A stretch of 64,000 nucleotides of DNA from Herbaspirillum rubrisubalbicans (GTDB lineage Bacteria; Pseudomonadota; Gammaproteobacteria; Burkholderiales; Burkholderiaceae_D): the NCBI RefSeq assembly GCF_003719195.1, contig NZ_CP024996.1:4650001-4714000 (forward strand), written 5' to 3'. The position numbers were made by a program, and so were the translations under genes. Shown here piece after piece: positions 1 through 12,047 of the stretch. The number at the start of each line of letters is the position of its first letter. Positions within the stretch are counted from its first letter, which is position 1. The notes under the pieces were generated by a model. The model was not told the origin of the DNA. It saw only the letters and a list, made by a program, of their open reading frames with translations, and searched no databases.

Positions 1-3769
<3,769 letters not shown>

Positions 3770-3804
3770 AACGGTGCTCCACCACATTGACAGTAAGGAT
3801 TTGA

Positions 3805-3833
3805 AGAATAGTGCACGGCACCCAATAGTTCAA
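3805..3833 (-). promoter_or_regulatory. Probable sigma-70 promoter of gltB
   Basis: On the minus strand TTGAAC (3828-3833) is separated by exactly 17 nt from TATTCT (3805-3810). The predicted start of transcription, near 3798, would give a leader of about 29 nt before the gltB ATG. The fit to consensus is visible; activity is inferred. Confidence 0.55.
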
Positions 3834-3890
3834 TGAAAATAAATGGGGTCTGAGTCCAATTTAATTCCCTAGAAATTTACGGATTTTTTA

Positions 3891-4744
3891 ATTAGGGACA
3901 GAGCAAAGATGAAAACATCTAACTCATTGATTCAACACATTTATTTTTGAACGACTACGAATCTTTTCCTACGGATACGTCTTCAACTTCAGTCACGGGG
4001 CGGACCACCGCCGGGCGTCCGCGCTTGGCCGGACTGACACGGCGATGGGTCTGGCGCTCCAGACCTTGCTTGAAATCGTCCGATCCCAGCGCCCAACCCT
4101 TGAGCGTGGCAGCGGTGATGCGCTCCACTTCGGCGCGCGCCAGGCCCTCTTCGGTGAGCTGGCGATAGGCGATCTCGCGATCGAAGGGCGTGTTGCCAAT
4201 GGACCAATACTGAGGATGATCGGTAATCAAGCCATCCTGCTTGGCACCGATGTGATGCATGTAGCTGGACCACGGATACTCACCCGGGCTGGCCGCCAGG
4301 CCATTGCGCACCGGATTGAGCTCAATGTAGCGGCAGATGGCCAGCAGGTAGAGTTCGGCATCGATGACGGTGGCGCGGTAACGCCCCTGCCATAGCGTGC
4401 CGCTGCGCCCATGCTTCTGGTTGAAATACGGGACGTAGTGGCGTCCTATCCATTGCATCATCCGTGCCAGCCCTGCGTCATCGCTGGGCGTGACCAGCAG
4501 ATGCAGGTGGTCGGGCATGAGCACGTAGGCGTGCACGGCCACCTTGAATTGCCGCGCAGCATCCTTGAGCCAGCCCAGGAAGGCCAGGTGATCCTCGGCA
4601 TCACGGAAAATGACCAGGCCATCATGGCCGCGCTGGATGATGTGATGAGGCTGGTGCGGGACAACGAGACGGGGAAGGCGGGCCATGGCAGACGCTGCAA
4701 ACCTGAAGAGTGGAGCTGACATTCTAATGCACTCCGTCCCCAAT
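3891..4744. repeat. Imperfect inverted repeats flanking the RAYT transposase gene
   Basis: The 13-mer ATTAGGGACAGAG at 3891-3903 and the complement of 4732-4744 (ATTGGGGACGGAG) match at 11 of 13 positions in inverted orientation. They lie about 50 bp outside each end of the transposase gene. Left of this, 3844-3865 carries the GGGGTCTGAGTCCAATTTAA type of sequence often seen beside genes of this family. I read these as remnant element boundaries or REP-like sites. No target duplication was recognised. Confidence 0.45.
3955..4686 (-). CDS. REP-associated tyrosine transposase (RAYT, Y1/IS200-like)
   Basis: This is a single-strand DNA transposase-like protein of about 243 residues. The chosen start gives MARLPRLVVPHQPHHIIQRG, the usual N-terminus of this family; an upstream in-frame start at 4872 would overlap terC and is not supported. 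The HUH metal-binding histidines are in MPDHLHLLV, and the candidate catalytic tyrosines are in the following GRHYVPYFN segment. A basic C-terminal tail (QTHRRVSPAKRGRP) follows. The family is usually a single-copy, domesticated relative of IS200/IS605 that acts on REP-type hairpins. It sits alone between gltB and terC, flanked by imperfect inverted repeats. Whether it is active is unknown. Confidence 0.85.
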   Translation of the reverse strand: MARLPRLVVPHQPHHIIQRGHDGLVIFRDAEDHLAFLGWLKDAARQFKVAVHAYVLMPDHLHLLVTPSDDAGLARMMQWIGRHYVPYFNQKHGRSGTLWQGRYRATVIDAELYLLAICRYIELNPVRNGLAASPGEYPWSSYMHHIGAKQDGLITDHPQYWSIGNTPFDREIAYRQLTEEGLARAEVERITAATLKGWALGSDDFKQGLERQTHRRVSPAKRGRPAVVRPVTEVEDVSVGKDS

Positions 4745-4796
4745 AAACGAGCGATGCCAAATTTGCATCGAACGGCAATAAACTTCACCTGTGCAT

Positions 4797-4827
4797 AAAA
4801 AAACCGGCCAGATTGCTCCAGCCGGTC
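4797..4827 (-). terminator. Rho-independent terminator after terC
   Basis: On the minus strand the stem ACCGGC/GCCGGT (4803-4808 with 4821-4826) is followed by an uninterrupted T tract (4797-4803). It lies 33 nt beyond the terC stop codon. Confidence 0.85.
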
Positions 4828-4858
4828 AAGCCCCACGTTGAATTCTTCACAAGTGCTC

Positions 4859-5836
4859 TCAGACGGCGCCACCTACTTTTTTCTTGTCCCGGCTCAGCAC
4901 CAGGCTGGCAATGATGGACACCAGCAGGATGGCACCGACGATGGACAGCGAGATCAGTACCGGCACGTGGAACCAGATCGACAGCAGCATCTTGCCACCC
5001 ACGAACAGCAGCACCAGGGCCAGGCCGTACTTGAGCAGGTGGAAGCGCTCGGCCGAATCGGCCAGCAGGAAGTACAGCGCACGCAACCCCATGATGGCGA
5101 ACATGTTCGAGGTGAAGACGATGAACGGATCCTTGGTGATGGCGAAGATGGCCGGGATGCTATCGACCGCAAAGATCACGTCGGAAATCTCGATCAACAG
5201 CAGCACCAGCATCAGCGGAGTGAAATAGCGCACGCCATTGATGCGGGTGGTGAACTTTTCGCCATCGTAGTCGTTGCTGATCTTCAGATGTCCGCGCAGC
5301 CAGCGCAGCAGCGGGTTGTCGCCCAGGTCGGCTTCCTTGTCGGCGAAGATCAGCATCTTCACGCCGGTAAACACCAGGAAGGCACCAAAGACATACAAGA
5401 TCCAGCTGAACTGGGCGATCATCCAGGCACCCAGCAAGATCATCACGGCACGCATGACGATGGCACCGATGACGCCATACAGCAGCACGCGGCGCTGCAT
5501 TTCAGGCGGCACGGCGAAGTAGCTGAAGATCATCAGGAACACGAAGATGTTATCGACCGACAGCGCCTTCTCGATCAGGTAGCCGGAGAGGAACTCGGCG
5601 CTCTTCTGGTTGGCGAACTCACGCCCGACGTTGGCATCCAGGTACCACCACATCAGGCCGGCAAACAGGAAGGCCAGCGATACCCAGACCAGCGACCAGC
5701 TCAAGGCCTCCCTGGGCGAGACGCGGTGCGCATGGCGCCCACCCAGGGCGAACATGTCCACCGCCAGCATCCCCAGCACGAATACGATGAAGCCACCCCA
5801 CATGGGCAGGCTTGCGAAACTCTCTACGCCGTTCAC
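4859..5836 (-). CDS. TerC/Alx family integral membrane protein
   Basis: A polytopic inner-membrane protein of 325 residues with about nine hydrophobic segments. It carries the two family signatures: EKALSVDNIFVFLMIFSYF near residue 89 and EISDVIFAVDSIPAIFAIT near residue 216, with acidic residues inside membrane segments. TerC/Alx proteins are linked to tellurite resistance, manganese export and metal loading of exported proteins; E. coli Alx is pH- and Mn-controlled. The intergenic space upstream is only about 70 bp and shows no recognisable yybP-ykoY riboswitch. A strong terminator follows. Substrate specificity cannot be read from the sequence. Confidence 0.9.
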   Translation of the reverse strand: MNGVESFASLPMWGGFIVFVLGMLAVDMFALGGRHAHRVSPREALSWSLVWVSLAFLFAGLMWWYLDANVGREFANQKSAEFLSGYLIEKALSVDNIFVFLMIFSYFAVPPEMQRRVLLYGVIGAIVMRAVMILLGAWMIAQFSWILYVFGAFLVFTGVKMLIFADKEADLGDNPLLRWLRGHLKISNDYDGEKFTTRINGVRYFTPLMLVLLLIEISDVIFAVDSIPAIFAITKDPFIVFTSNMFAIMGLRALYFLLADSAERFHLLKYGLALVLLFVGGKMLLSIWFHVPVLISLSIVGAILLVSIIASLVLSRDKKKVGGAV

Positions 5837-5904
5837 GTCAGACCTCTCTTTTCTTGTTCATCCGCCAGGGGCGAAAATCGCTTGTTCGACTTTGGAAGAA
5901 ATCT

Positions 5905-6198
5905 TCAATCGAAGTCGAAGATCTCGCCCAGGAAGCCTTTCTTTTTGCGTTTATGTTCATATCCATAGCCGCCGTGGCCGAACCGGGCGTCATAGGCCGC
6001 TGGCGGCGGCCCCGGTACGCGCGCCGCCGGCATCGGGGCCGATGTCGGTGCCGCCTGGCTGACCATGGCACGTTCGATCAGCTTGTCGAGCTCGCCACGA
6101 TCGAGCCACACGCCCCGACATTGCGGGCAGTAATCGATCTCGATGCCCTGGCGTTCCGAGATCAGCAGGTTGTGAGATGTGCAAACGGGACATTTCAT
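5905..6198 (-). CDS. Small TFIIB-type zinc-ribbon protein
   Basis: A 97-residue protein starting MKCPVCTSHNLLISERQG. Two CxxC pairs (CPVC at residues 3-6 and CPQC near residue 24) form a zf-TFIIB ribbon ending in the characteristic RGVWLDRGELDKLI motif. The C-terminal half is Ala/Pro/Gly-rich and ends in a basic KRKKKGF stretch. AGGAG lies 8 nt before the chosen ATG, which is preferred over an in-frame start 14 codons upstream. It is the next gene upstream of terC on the same strand. The molecular role of this family is not established. Confidence 0.8.
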   Translation of the reverse strand: MKCPVCTSHNLLISERQGIEIDYCPQCRGVWLDRGELDKLIERAMVSQAAPTSAPMPAARVPGPPPAAYDARFGHGGYGYEHKRKKKGFLGEIFDFD

Positions 6199-6364
6199 CA
6201 GGCTCTCCTCAACATCAGTATTGGCAACGATGCCCGGCACGTCGACAACTCAAGATCGCTACCGGACAAGGCGTCACTTTAGGCGAAAGCCTGATGAATG
6301 AAAATTCGAATATTTTGAGATAATCCTTCGAGAAAACCGAAGTATTGGATGAAGGGAAATCCGC

Positions 6365-7309
6365 ATGGCCAGCCTCAACTACAAGCATCTCCATTATTTC
6401 TGGACGGTCGCCAAGACCGGTGGCGTGGCGCGCGCCAGCGAACGGCTGCACCTGACGGCGCAGACCATCAGCGGCCAGATCAGCCTGTTCGAAGAAAGCC
6501 TGGGCTACAAGCTCTTCAAGCGCGTGGGACGACGACTGGAACTCAATGATGAAGGCCGCATGGTGTTCGACTATGCCGAACGCATCTTCAGCCTGGGCCA
6601 GGAACTGGAAGAAGCGCTGCGCCTGCGTCCGGGCGGACGCGCCCTGCAATTGCGCGTGGGCGTGGCCGATGCGGTGCCCAAGGCGATTGCCTACCTGCTG
6701 CTGGAAAGTGCGCTGGCCATGCAGGAGCCGATCCGCATCATCTGCCGCGAAGGTAAGCTCGACGTGTTGCTGGCCGACCTGGCCATCCACAAGCTGGACA
6801 TCATCATCGCCGACAGTCCCATGCCGCCCAACGTGGATGTGCGCGGCTACCACCACCTGCTGGGCGAATGCGATACCAGCTTCTTCGCCACGCCCGCGCT
6901 GGCGCGGCGCTATCGCAAGGGCTTCCCGCTCAGTCTGGATGGTGCGCCCTTCCTGATGCCCGGCGAAGACGCCGCGGTACGCCCGCGCCTGCTGCGCTGG
7001 TTCGAAAAGCAAGGCATCCGCCCGCAGATCACCGGCGAGTTCGACGATGGCGCCCTACTGCTGGCCTTCGGCGATGCTGGCGCTGGCATCTTTGCCGCGC
7101 CCACCGCCATTGCCGCGCAGATCCGCAAGCAATATGGTCTGGTCGATATCGGCAAGACCGACGCTATCCGCGAGCAGTTCTATGCCATCTCGGTGGAACG
7201 CCGCCTGAGTCATCCGGCAGTGCTGGCCATACAGTCGGCGGCACGCGGCAACCTGGTCGCAGCCGGCACACCGGAAACTCATGCCTCAAAAGGAAAAGAG
7301 TCGCTGTAA
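6365..7309 (+). CDS. LysR-family regulator, NhaR-like
   Basis: A LysR regulator of 314 residues. The N-terminus MASLNYKHLHYFWTVAKTGG strongly resembles NhaR, whose best-known member activates Na+/H+ antiporter genes in response to sodium. The winged HTH covers residues 5-63 (GGVARASERLHLTAQTISGQ), and the rest is the periplasmic-binding-like effector domain. There is no antiporter gene next to it, so the target is not clear from context. It is transcribed away from the zinc-ribbon/terC pair. Confidence 0.85.
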   Translation: MASLNYKHLHYFWTVAKTGGVARASERLHLTAQTISGQISLFEESLGYKLFKRVGRRLELNDEGRMVFDYAERIFSLGQELEEALRLRPGGRALQLRVGVADAVPKAIAYLLLESALAMQEPIRIICREGKLDVLLADLAIHKLDIIIADSPMPPNVDVRGYHHLLGECDTSFFATPALARRYRKGFPLSLDGAPFLMPGEDAAVRPRLLRWFEKQGIRPQITGEFDDGALLLAFGDAGAGIFAAPTAIAAQIRKQYGLVDIGKTDAIREQFYAISVERRLSHPAVLAIQSAARGNLVAAGTPETHASKGKESL

Positions 7310-7472
7310 CAAAACGATCAGCCACCCGGTCGCAAAACTGCTTTTTCCTGCCGCCCAATCTGCATTTGAAAACATATTATCTCACCAATACTCACGGCAA
7401 CTTGACAACAAGCTGACAAGCATTTTCAGCGAACCGTGGAAAGCACAGAAAAAAGGGCGGGACAAAAGAAAA

Positions 7473-7500
7473 ACCCCACAACCCTTGCGGGCTGTGGGGT
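7473..7500 (-). terminator. Strong hairpin, probable terminator (minus strand)
   Basis: The arms ACCCCACA (7473-7480) and TGTGGGGT (7493-7500) enclose a second stem, CCC-TTGC-GGG. In the minus direction it is followed by TTTTTC. It lies 170 bp beyond the LysR gene that ends at 7670 and between two convergent regulators. On the plus strand it lacks a T tract. Confidence 0.7.
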
Positions 7501-7506
7501 AAATCC

Positions 7507-7528
7507 CATTCTCGGGGGGGAGAATGGA
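7507..7528. repeat. Second hairpin with a G6 loop, beside the terminator
   Basis: CCATTCTC (7507-7514) and GAGAATGG (7521-7528) are perfect arms around GGGGGG. It stands 6 bp from the terminator hairpin, forming a tandem pair. No T tract follows; the role is unknown. Confidence 0.5.
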
Positions 7529-7669
7529 GGGGGAACTTCAATATAGGGAAATCGACGCCATGTCGCAGCCGTTTTTACAAATGGTTACACCCTCTTCATA
7601 TACTGCACGACATGACATATTTAGCACATATCAAATGCTCTTCTATATGCACCATATGCATCCAATATA

Positions 7670-8533
7670 TCAAGCACTGGCCATAAGTAAAGAACGCAAT
7701 GCCAACAAGGAAGCCGAGCCCCGCTCGCGGCGACTGATCATATAAGTGACGACCCGCCCTTCCCGCCCCAGCGAATGGGTGGCAAAGCCATGCGGCGCGA
7801 CCTGCATGACGAGCACCGAACGCGGCACCACCGCCACGCCCGCCCCAGCCGCCACACAGGCCAGGATGGCATGGTAGGACGCCAGCTCCAGCGTGCGCAG
7901 CGGCAAACCGCCCCGGCTGTGGCTGGCGAACCAGGCCTCGGCGCGACGGCGATAGGCACACCCCTGCTCGAAGACGATCAGGGTATCGAGCTCCACATCC
8001 CCGGGCGCCCGCACGCGGCGATGGCTGCGCGGCGTCACCAGCAGCAGTTCTTCCTTGTACAGCGGGGTAGCCTCGAAGGCCGGATCATCGACCGGCCCCG
8101 CCACCAGCGCCGCATCGAGCTTGCCGGTGCGCACCCCGGCCATGAGCACATCGGTGGGCCCAGTCGACAACTCCAGCCGCACCTCCGGCCAGCGCTGGTG
8201 GAACTCCGCCAGCGGCGTGGGTAGCCGGCTGGCCGCGGCGCTTTCCATGGAACCGATGCGCAAGCGGCCGCGCGGGCTGTGCGGCGCCACCACCTGGCGT
8301 GCCTCCTGCGCCAGATCGAGGATGCGCTCGGCATAGTCCAGCAGCGCTTCGCCGGCTGCGGTCAGCACCAGACGCCGCCGCTCACGCACGAACAGTGGTA
8401 CGCCGATGGATTCTTCCAGTTGCTTGATGCGCGTGGTGACATTGGATTGCACCCGGTTGAGCCGCTCGGCGGCGCGCGTGATGCCACCCTCGGCCACCAC
8501 GGTGCGGAAGATTTCCAGTTCGGCCAGTTCCAT
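7670..8533 (-). CDS. LysR-family transcriptional regulator
   Basis: A 287-residue LysR protein. The HTH is at residues 3-60 (MELAELEIFRTVVAEGGITR, then AAERLNRVQSNVTTRIKQLE), followed by the effector-binding domain. It is transcribed divergently from the MFS gene at 8615 with about 80 bp between the starts, the classical arrangement of a LysR regulator and its target. It therefore probably controls that transporter; the ligand is unknown. It resembles regulators such as PtrR/YneJ only in general layout. Confidence 0.85.
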   Translation of the reverse strand: MELAELEIFRTVVAEGGITRAAERLNRVQSNVTTRIKQLEESIGVPLFVRERRRLVLTAAGEALLDYAERILDLAQEARQVVAPHSPRGRLRIGSMESAAASRLPTPLAEFHQRWPEVRLELSTGPTDVLMAGVRTGKLDAALVAGPVDDPAFEATPLYKEELLLVTPRSHRRVRAPGDVELDTLIVFEQGCAYRRRAEAWFASHSRGGLPLRTLELASYHAILACVAAGAGVAVVPRSVLVMQVAPHGFATHSLGREGRVVTYMISRRERGSASLLALRSLLMASA

Positions 8534-8614
8534 GCGAGGCTCCAGACAATGTTCTCAGATCAAGATGAAGTCATCCTTATTATTCATTTTTTAGAATGAC
8601 CCAAAAACGATAGC

Positions 8615-9889
8615 ATGGATACCCATTCATCACACGCTCACACGCTCATGCGCTCCCCCATGTCTTCACATCAATCTACCGCCCCCCATCCCCGCCACGG
8701 CCAGGCCTGGAAGGTCTGCCTGTCCGGCATGGTGGCGCTGTCGGTAGCCATGGGCATCGGCCGCTTCGCCTTCACGCCACTGCTGCCGATGATGCTGCAC
8801 GAAGGCAGCTTGTCGCTGCAGATGGGCGGCTGGCTGGCCACGGCCAACTACCTGGGTTACTTCCTGGGGGCCATGCTGTGCGCCCTGTATCGCAGCCGAC
8901 GCGGCGTGGCCCTGCTGCGCGCCGGCCTGGTGGCCACCATCCTGCTTACGCTGGGCATGGGCGTGCTGCATCAGGACTGGGCCTGGCTGTGGATGCGCCT
9001 GCTCTCGGGGGTGGCCAGCGCCTATGTCTTTGTCTATACCGCGGGCTGGTGTCTGCAACAGCTCACGCAATTGGGACGCCCGGAACTGGGCGGCGTAATC
9101 TTCTGCGGCCCCGGCCTGGGGATCGCGCTGACCGGCTTGCTGTCGGGCCCGATGATCGCAGCCGGCTGGCTGGCCGCCGGGGGCTGGATCGCCTTCGGCG
9201 TGATCGCCCTGGCACTGAGCGCCGTGGTCTGGCCCGCCTTCAGCTTCGATGCCGGCGCCCAGCTCAAGGTGCATGAGCACCAGGACCACACCAGCCAGAT
9301 GCAACAGCCCGAAACGCCACAGCACAAGCGCGAAGTGCTGATCCAGGTGATCGCCTATGGCATCGCCGGCTTCGGCTACATCATCACCGCCACCTTCCTG
9401 CCGGTGATCGCGCGCCGGGCCCTGCCGGGCTCGGCCTGGCCGGATTACTTCTGGCCCATCTTCGGATTGTCGGTGGCCGTGGGCGCCTTCAGCGCCACCC
9501 GGCTGTCGGTGCAGGGGGACCAGCGGTTGTTACTGATCGGGGCCTACCTGATGCAGGCCCTGGGGGTGCTGCTATCGATCTTCTGGCCCAATGCGCTGGG
9601 CTTTGCCCTCAGTTGCCTGCTGCTGGGCCTGCCCTTCACGGCCATCACGCTGTTCGGGATGCGCGAAGCGCGCCGCCTGCGCGGCGAACAGGCCAGTAGC
9701 CTGATGGCCCTGATGACCGCCGCCTACGGCATCGGCCAGATCGCCGGACCGCCGCTGGCCACTGCGCTGGTGCATGGCAGTGGTTCCTTCACACCTTCGC
9801 TGTGCGTGGCCGCCGTCGCGCTGCTCATCGGTGCGGCCCTGTACTACCACCTCACATTCAGCCATCGTTTGCCGCCGCGTTCGGCATGA
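8615..9889 (+). CDS. YbfB/YjiJ-family MFS transporter
   Basis: A 12-segment major facilitator protein of up to 424 residues. The signature GIGRFAFTPLLPMML in the first membrane segment is typical of the YbfB/YjiJ group. A hydrophilic, Gln/His-rich loop near residues 205-240 separates the two six-helix halves. Alternative Met codons at residues 12 and 16 are equally plausible starts, because the first 25 residues are hydrophilic and not conserved. It is divergent from a LysR regulator. The substrate is not known for this group. Confidence 0.85.
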   Translation: MDTHSSHAHTLMRSPMSSHQSTAPHPRHGQAWKVCLSGMVALSVAMGIGRFAFTPLLPMMLHEGSLSLQMGGWLATANYLGYFLGAMLCALYRSRRGVALLRAGLVATILLTLGMGVLHQDWAWLWMRLLSGVASAYVFVYTAGWCLQQLTQLGRPELGGVIFCGPGLGIALTGLLSGPMIAAGWLAAGGWIAFGVIALALSAVVWPAFSFDAGAQLKVHEHQDHTSQMQQPETPQHKREVLIQVIAYGIAGFGYIITATFLPVIARRALPGSAWPDYFWPIFGLSVAVGAFSATRLSVQGDQRLLLIGAYLMQALGVLLSIFWPNALGFALSCLLLGLPFTAITLFGMREARRLRGEQASSLMALMTAAYGIGQIAGPPLATALVHGSGSFTPSLCVAAVALLIGAALYYHLTFSHRLPPRSA

Positions 9890-9891
9890 AC

Positions 9892-9927
9892 AAAAAAAGC
9901 CCGCGACATGCAGCGTCGCGGGCTTTT
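9892..9927. terminator. Bidirectional terminator between the MFS gene and amn
   Basis: The perfect 9-bp stem GCCCGCGAC/GTCGCGGGC (9899-9907 with 9915-9923) is preceded by A7 and followed by T4. It lies between the ends of two convergent genes, so it can serve both strands. Confidence 0.85.
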
Positions 9928-9954
9928 CATCTGGCAGTCGAGTAACCACAGCAA

Positions 9955-11457
9955 TCAGCGGAAGGCCGGCTCCGCAAAGCTGCGCAGCTTGCGGCTGTGC
10001 AGTTGCTCCACCCCATTGTTGCGCAACAGCTCCAGCGCCCGGATACCGATCTGCAAGTGCTGCGCCACGCGCTGCTCGTAGAAGGTATTGGCCATGCCGG
10101 GCAGCTTGATCTCGCCATGCAGCGGCTTGTCCGACACGCACAGCAAGGTGCCGTAGGGTACGCGGAAGCGGAAGCCATTGGCGGCCACGGTGGCGCTCTC
10201 CATGTCCAGCGCGATGGCGCGGCTCTGCGAGAAGCGCAACAGCGGCATCCGGTGATCGCGCAACTCCCAGTTGCGGTCATCGACCGAGGCCACGGTGCCG
10301 GTACGCATGATGCGCTTCAATTCATAACCGTCCAGCTGGGTGATGCTGGCCACCGCATCCTGCAACGCCAATTGCACTTCGGCCAAGGCCGGGATCGGCA
10401 CCCACAGCGGCAGGTCGTCATCGAGCACATGATCGTCGCGCACGTAAGCGTGGGCCAGCACGTAGTCGCCCATGCGCTGCGAGGCCGACAGCCCCGCGCA
10501 ATGCCCCAGCATCAGCCAGCCATGCGGACGCAGCACCGCCACGTGATCGGTCACGGTCTTGGCATTGGACGGGCCCACGCCGATATTGACCAGGGTGATG
10601 CCGCTGCCATCGGCGCGCTGCAAGTGATAGGCCGGCATCTGCGGCTGCCGTGCTGGTGCCACGCCGGAAGCTGTACGGACATCTGTACCGGTCTGGTTGG
10701 CACTCCAGGTGGTGACATTACCGGGCTCGACGAAGGCAGTGTACTGGCGTCGATAGGCCAACTCATCCGGGTCGTCGGTGGGCTCCATCAGACGTCGGCC
10801 CAGACGCACGAATTCATCGACGTAGAAGGCATAGTTGGTAAAGAGCACGTAGCGCTGGAACTGATCCGGCGAAGTGGCCGTGTAGTGGCGCAGGCGGTGC
10901 AGCGAATAATCGATGCGCGGGCCGGTGAACAAGGCCAGCGGATGCGGGCCCTCGCGCCAGGCGCCGTTATCGACTTCATAGCTGCCATTGGCAATGCGAT
11001 CATCCATAGCCGCCAGGTCTGGCAGGTCGAAATAATCGGGCAGCGTGCGCAGGTGTTCCGGGTCCAGACTGCCCTCCACGTGGATGCCCTCGGGGAAGGC
11101 GAAGTGGACCGGGATGGGCATGTCGCTCACACCCACCTCCAGCGGCACTTCATGGTTCTGCAGCACCAGCTTGAATTGCGCCAGCAGATATTGATGGAAC
11201 AGCTTGGGCCGGGTCAGCGTGGTCTGGTAGCAACCGGGGCCGGCCACGAAACCGAAGGATTGACGGGTATCGGCATGGGTGGATTTTTCGGTGGTGATGC
11301 GCACGAAGGGATAGCAGGCGCGCACCCGCTGCTCCATACCCTGGCCACGGGAAAACTGGCGGAAGGCATCACGCAGGATGGCGGTATTGTGCTCGTAGAT
11401 TTCCAGCACGCGTGCATAGGCGGCGTCGGGGTTGGTGAATTTTTCTGTGGCAAACAT
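9955..11457 (-). CDS. amn: AMP nucleosidase
   Basis: A 500-residue protein with the N-terminal AMP-nucleosidase domain (FATEKFTNPDAAYARVLEIY at the start) and a C-terminal nucleoside-phosphorylase-like domain (ITLVNIGVGPSNAKTVTDHV around residue 286). It hydrolyses AMP to adenine and ribose 5-phosphate and so helps adjust the adenylate pool. Length and both domains match the E. coli-type enzyme. GGAG precedes the ATG by 8 nt. It stands alone, convergent with the MFS gene and divergent from the asparaginase gene 590 bp away. Confidence 0.93.
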   Translation of the reverse strand: MFATEKFTNPDAAYARVLEIYEHNTAILRDAFRQFSRGQGMEQRVRACYPFVRITTEKSTHADTRQSFGFVAGPGCYQTTLTRPKLFHQYLLAQFKLVLQNHEVPLEVGVSDMPIPVHFAFPEGIHVEGSLDPEHLRTLPDYFDLPDLAAMDDRIANGSYEVDNGAWREGPHPLALFTGPRIDYSLHRLRHYTATSPDQFQRYVLFTNYAFYVDEFVRLGRRLMEPTDDPDELAYRRQYTAFVEPGNVTTWSANQTGTDVRTASGVAPARQPQMPAYHLQRADGSGITLVNIGVGPSNAKTVTDHVAVLRPHGWLMLGHCAGLSASQRMGDYVLAHAYVRDDHVLDDDLPLWVPIPALAEVQLALQDAVASITQLDGYELKRIMRTGTVASVDDRNWELRDHRMPLLRFSQSRAIALDMESATVAANGFRFRVPYGTLLCVSDKPLHGEIKLPGMANTFYEQRVAQHLQIGIRALELLRNNGVEQLHSRKLRSFAEPAFR

Positions 11458-12047
11458 CGTGGTTCTCCATCATTGCCGCGCGCCGCGCCGGTGTGGGGTC
11501 AGGATGCGCTGGAGCGGCGCGGCCGGTCGGGCCGGTCATTCATCGAAAGGACTTGTGCGCAGCACCATCTTACCCGAGAGCGGGCCATTGCACGAACCGC
11601 CGATCAAGCATGACAAGAGCGCGCTGGTCCGGCTTTGCGACTGGCCGCTTCGGTGATATCTTCCAAGCTCTTCATGGCGGTTTACTTATTTTTTCATCGT
11701 CCGTCTCCGCCGGCCCCGGGGCGCCTTCCAGGCCAGCGCGCAGCACGCCTCATGCCGGTGGAAGTTGCGAGTCATTCTTCTCATTGCAGGCCTTCGAACC
11801 GCAGCATTACGCACGAAACGTGCATGAACTGCGCTTCAGATCGGCCTGTCTTGCAGCTTTCCCATTCGTTAAAAAAAGCTTTGATTGCCACGCGAGCCGA
11901 TGCTATCTTGTCGGCGCTTTGGCAAGGATGACCTCACGCCATCCGGCGCAGTCCATCCTCACCGGGCAAACTAAAAAAATTAAAAAAACTAAGAACAACC
12001 AAGATAAAACCAAGAAAATCCGTTCAATCACACGTTCAGAGGCACAC
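11458..12047. other. 590-bp intergenic region between amn and ansB
   Basis: No convincing gene was found. An open frame from 11493 runs into the asparaginase frame, but it encodes unrelated low-quality sequence before the real signal peptide. The part nearest ansB (about 11970-12030) is A-rich and contains no recognisable hairpin. A good sigma-70 promoter candidate lies at 11881-11909. The region is long enough for regulation by nitrogen or growth state, but no known site was identified. Confidence 0.5.
11881..11909 (+). promoter_or_regulatory. Candidate sigma-70 promoter for the asparaginase gene
   Basis: TTGATT (11881-11886) and TATCTT (11904-11909) are separated by exactly 17 nt. Transcription from here would give a leader of about 130 nt before the ATG at 12048. 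Confidence 0.4.

Noticed and set aside
5837..5904. A manganese riboswitch (yybP-ykoY) before terC
   Set aside because: The gap is only about 70 bp and no family helices or conserved loops could be seen.
7524..7745. A 73-codon frame between the two LysR genes
   Set aside because: No conserved features, lies over hairpins and AT-rich DNA, and overlaps the end of the LysR gene.
11493..12047. An N-terminal extension of the asparaginase
   Set aside because: The extension lacks conserved sequence and would bury the signal peptide that starts at 12048.
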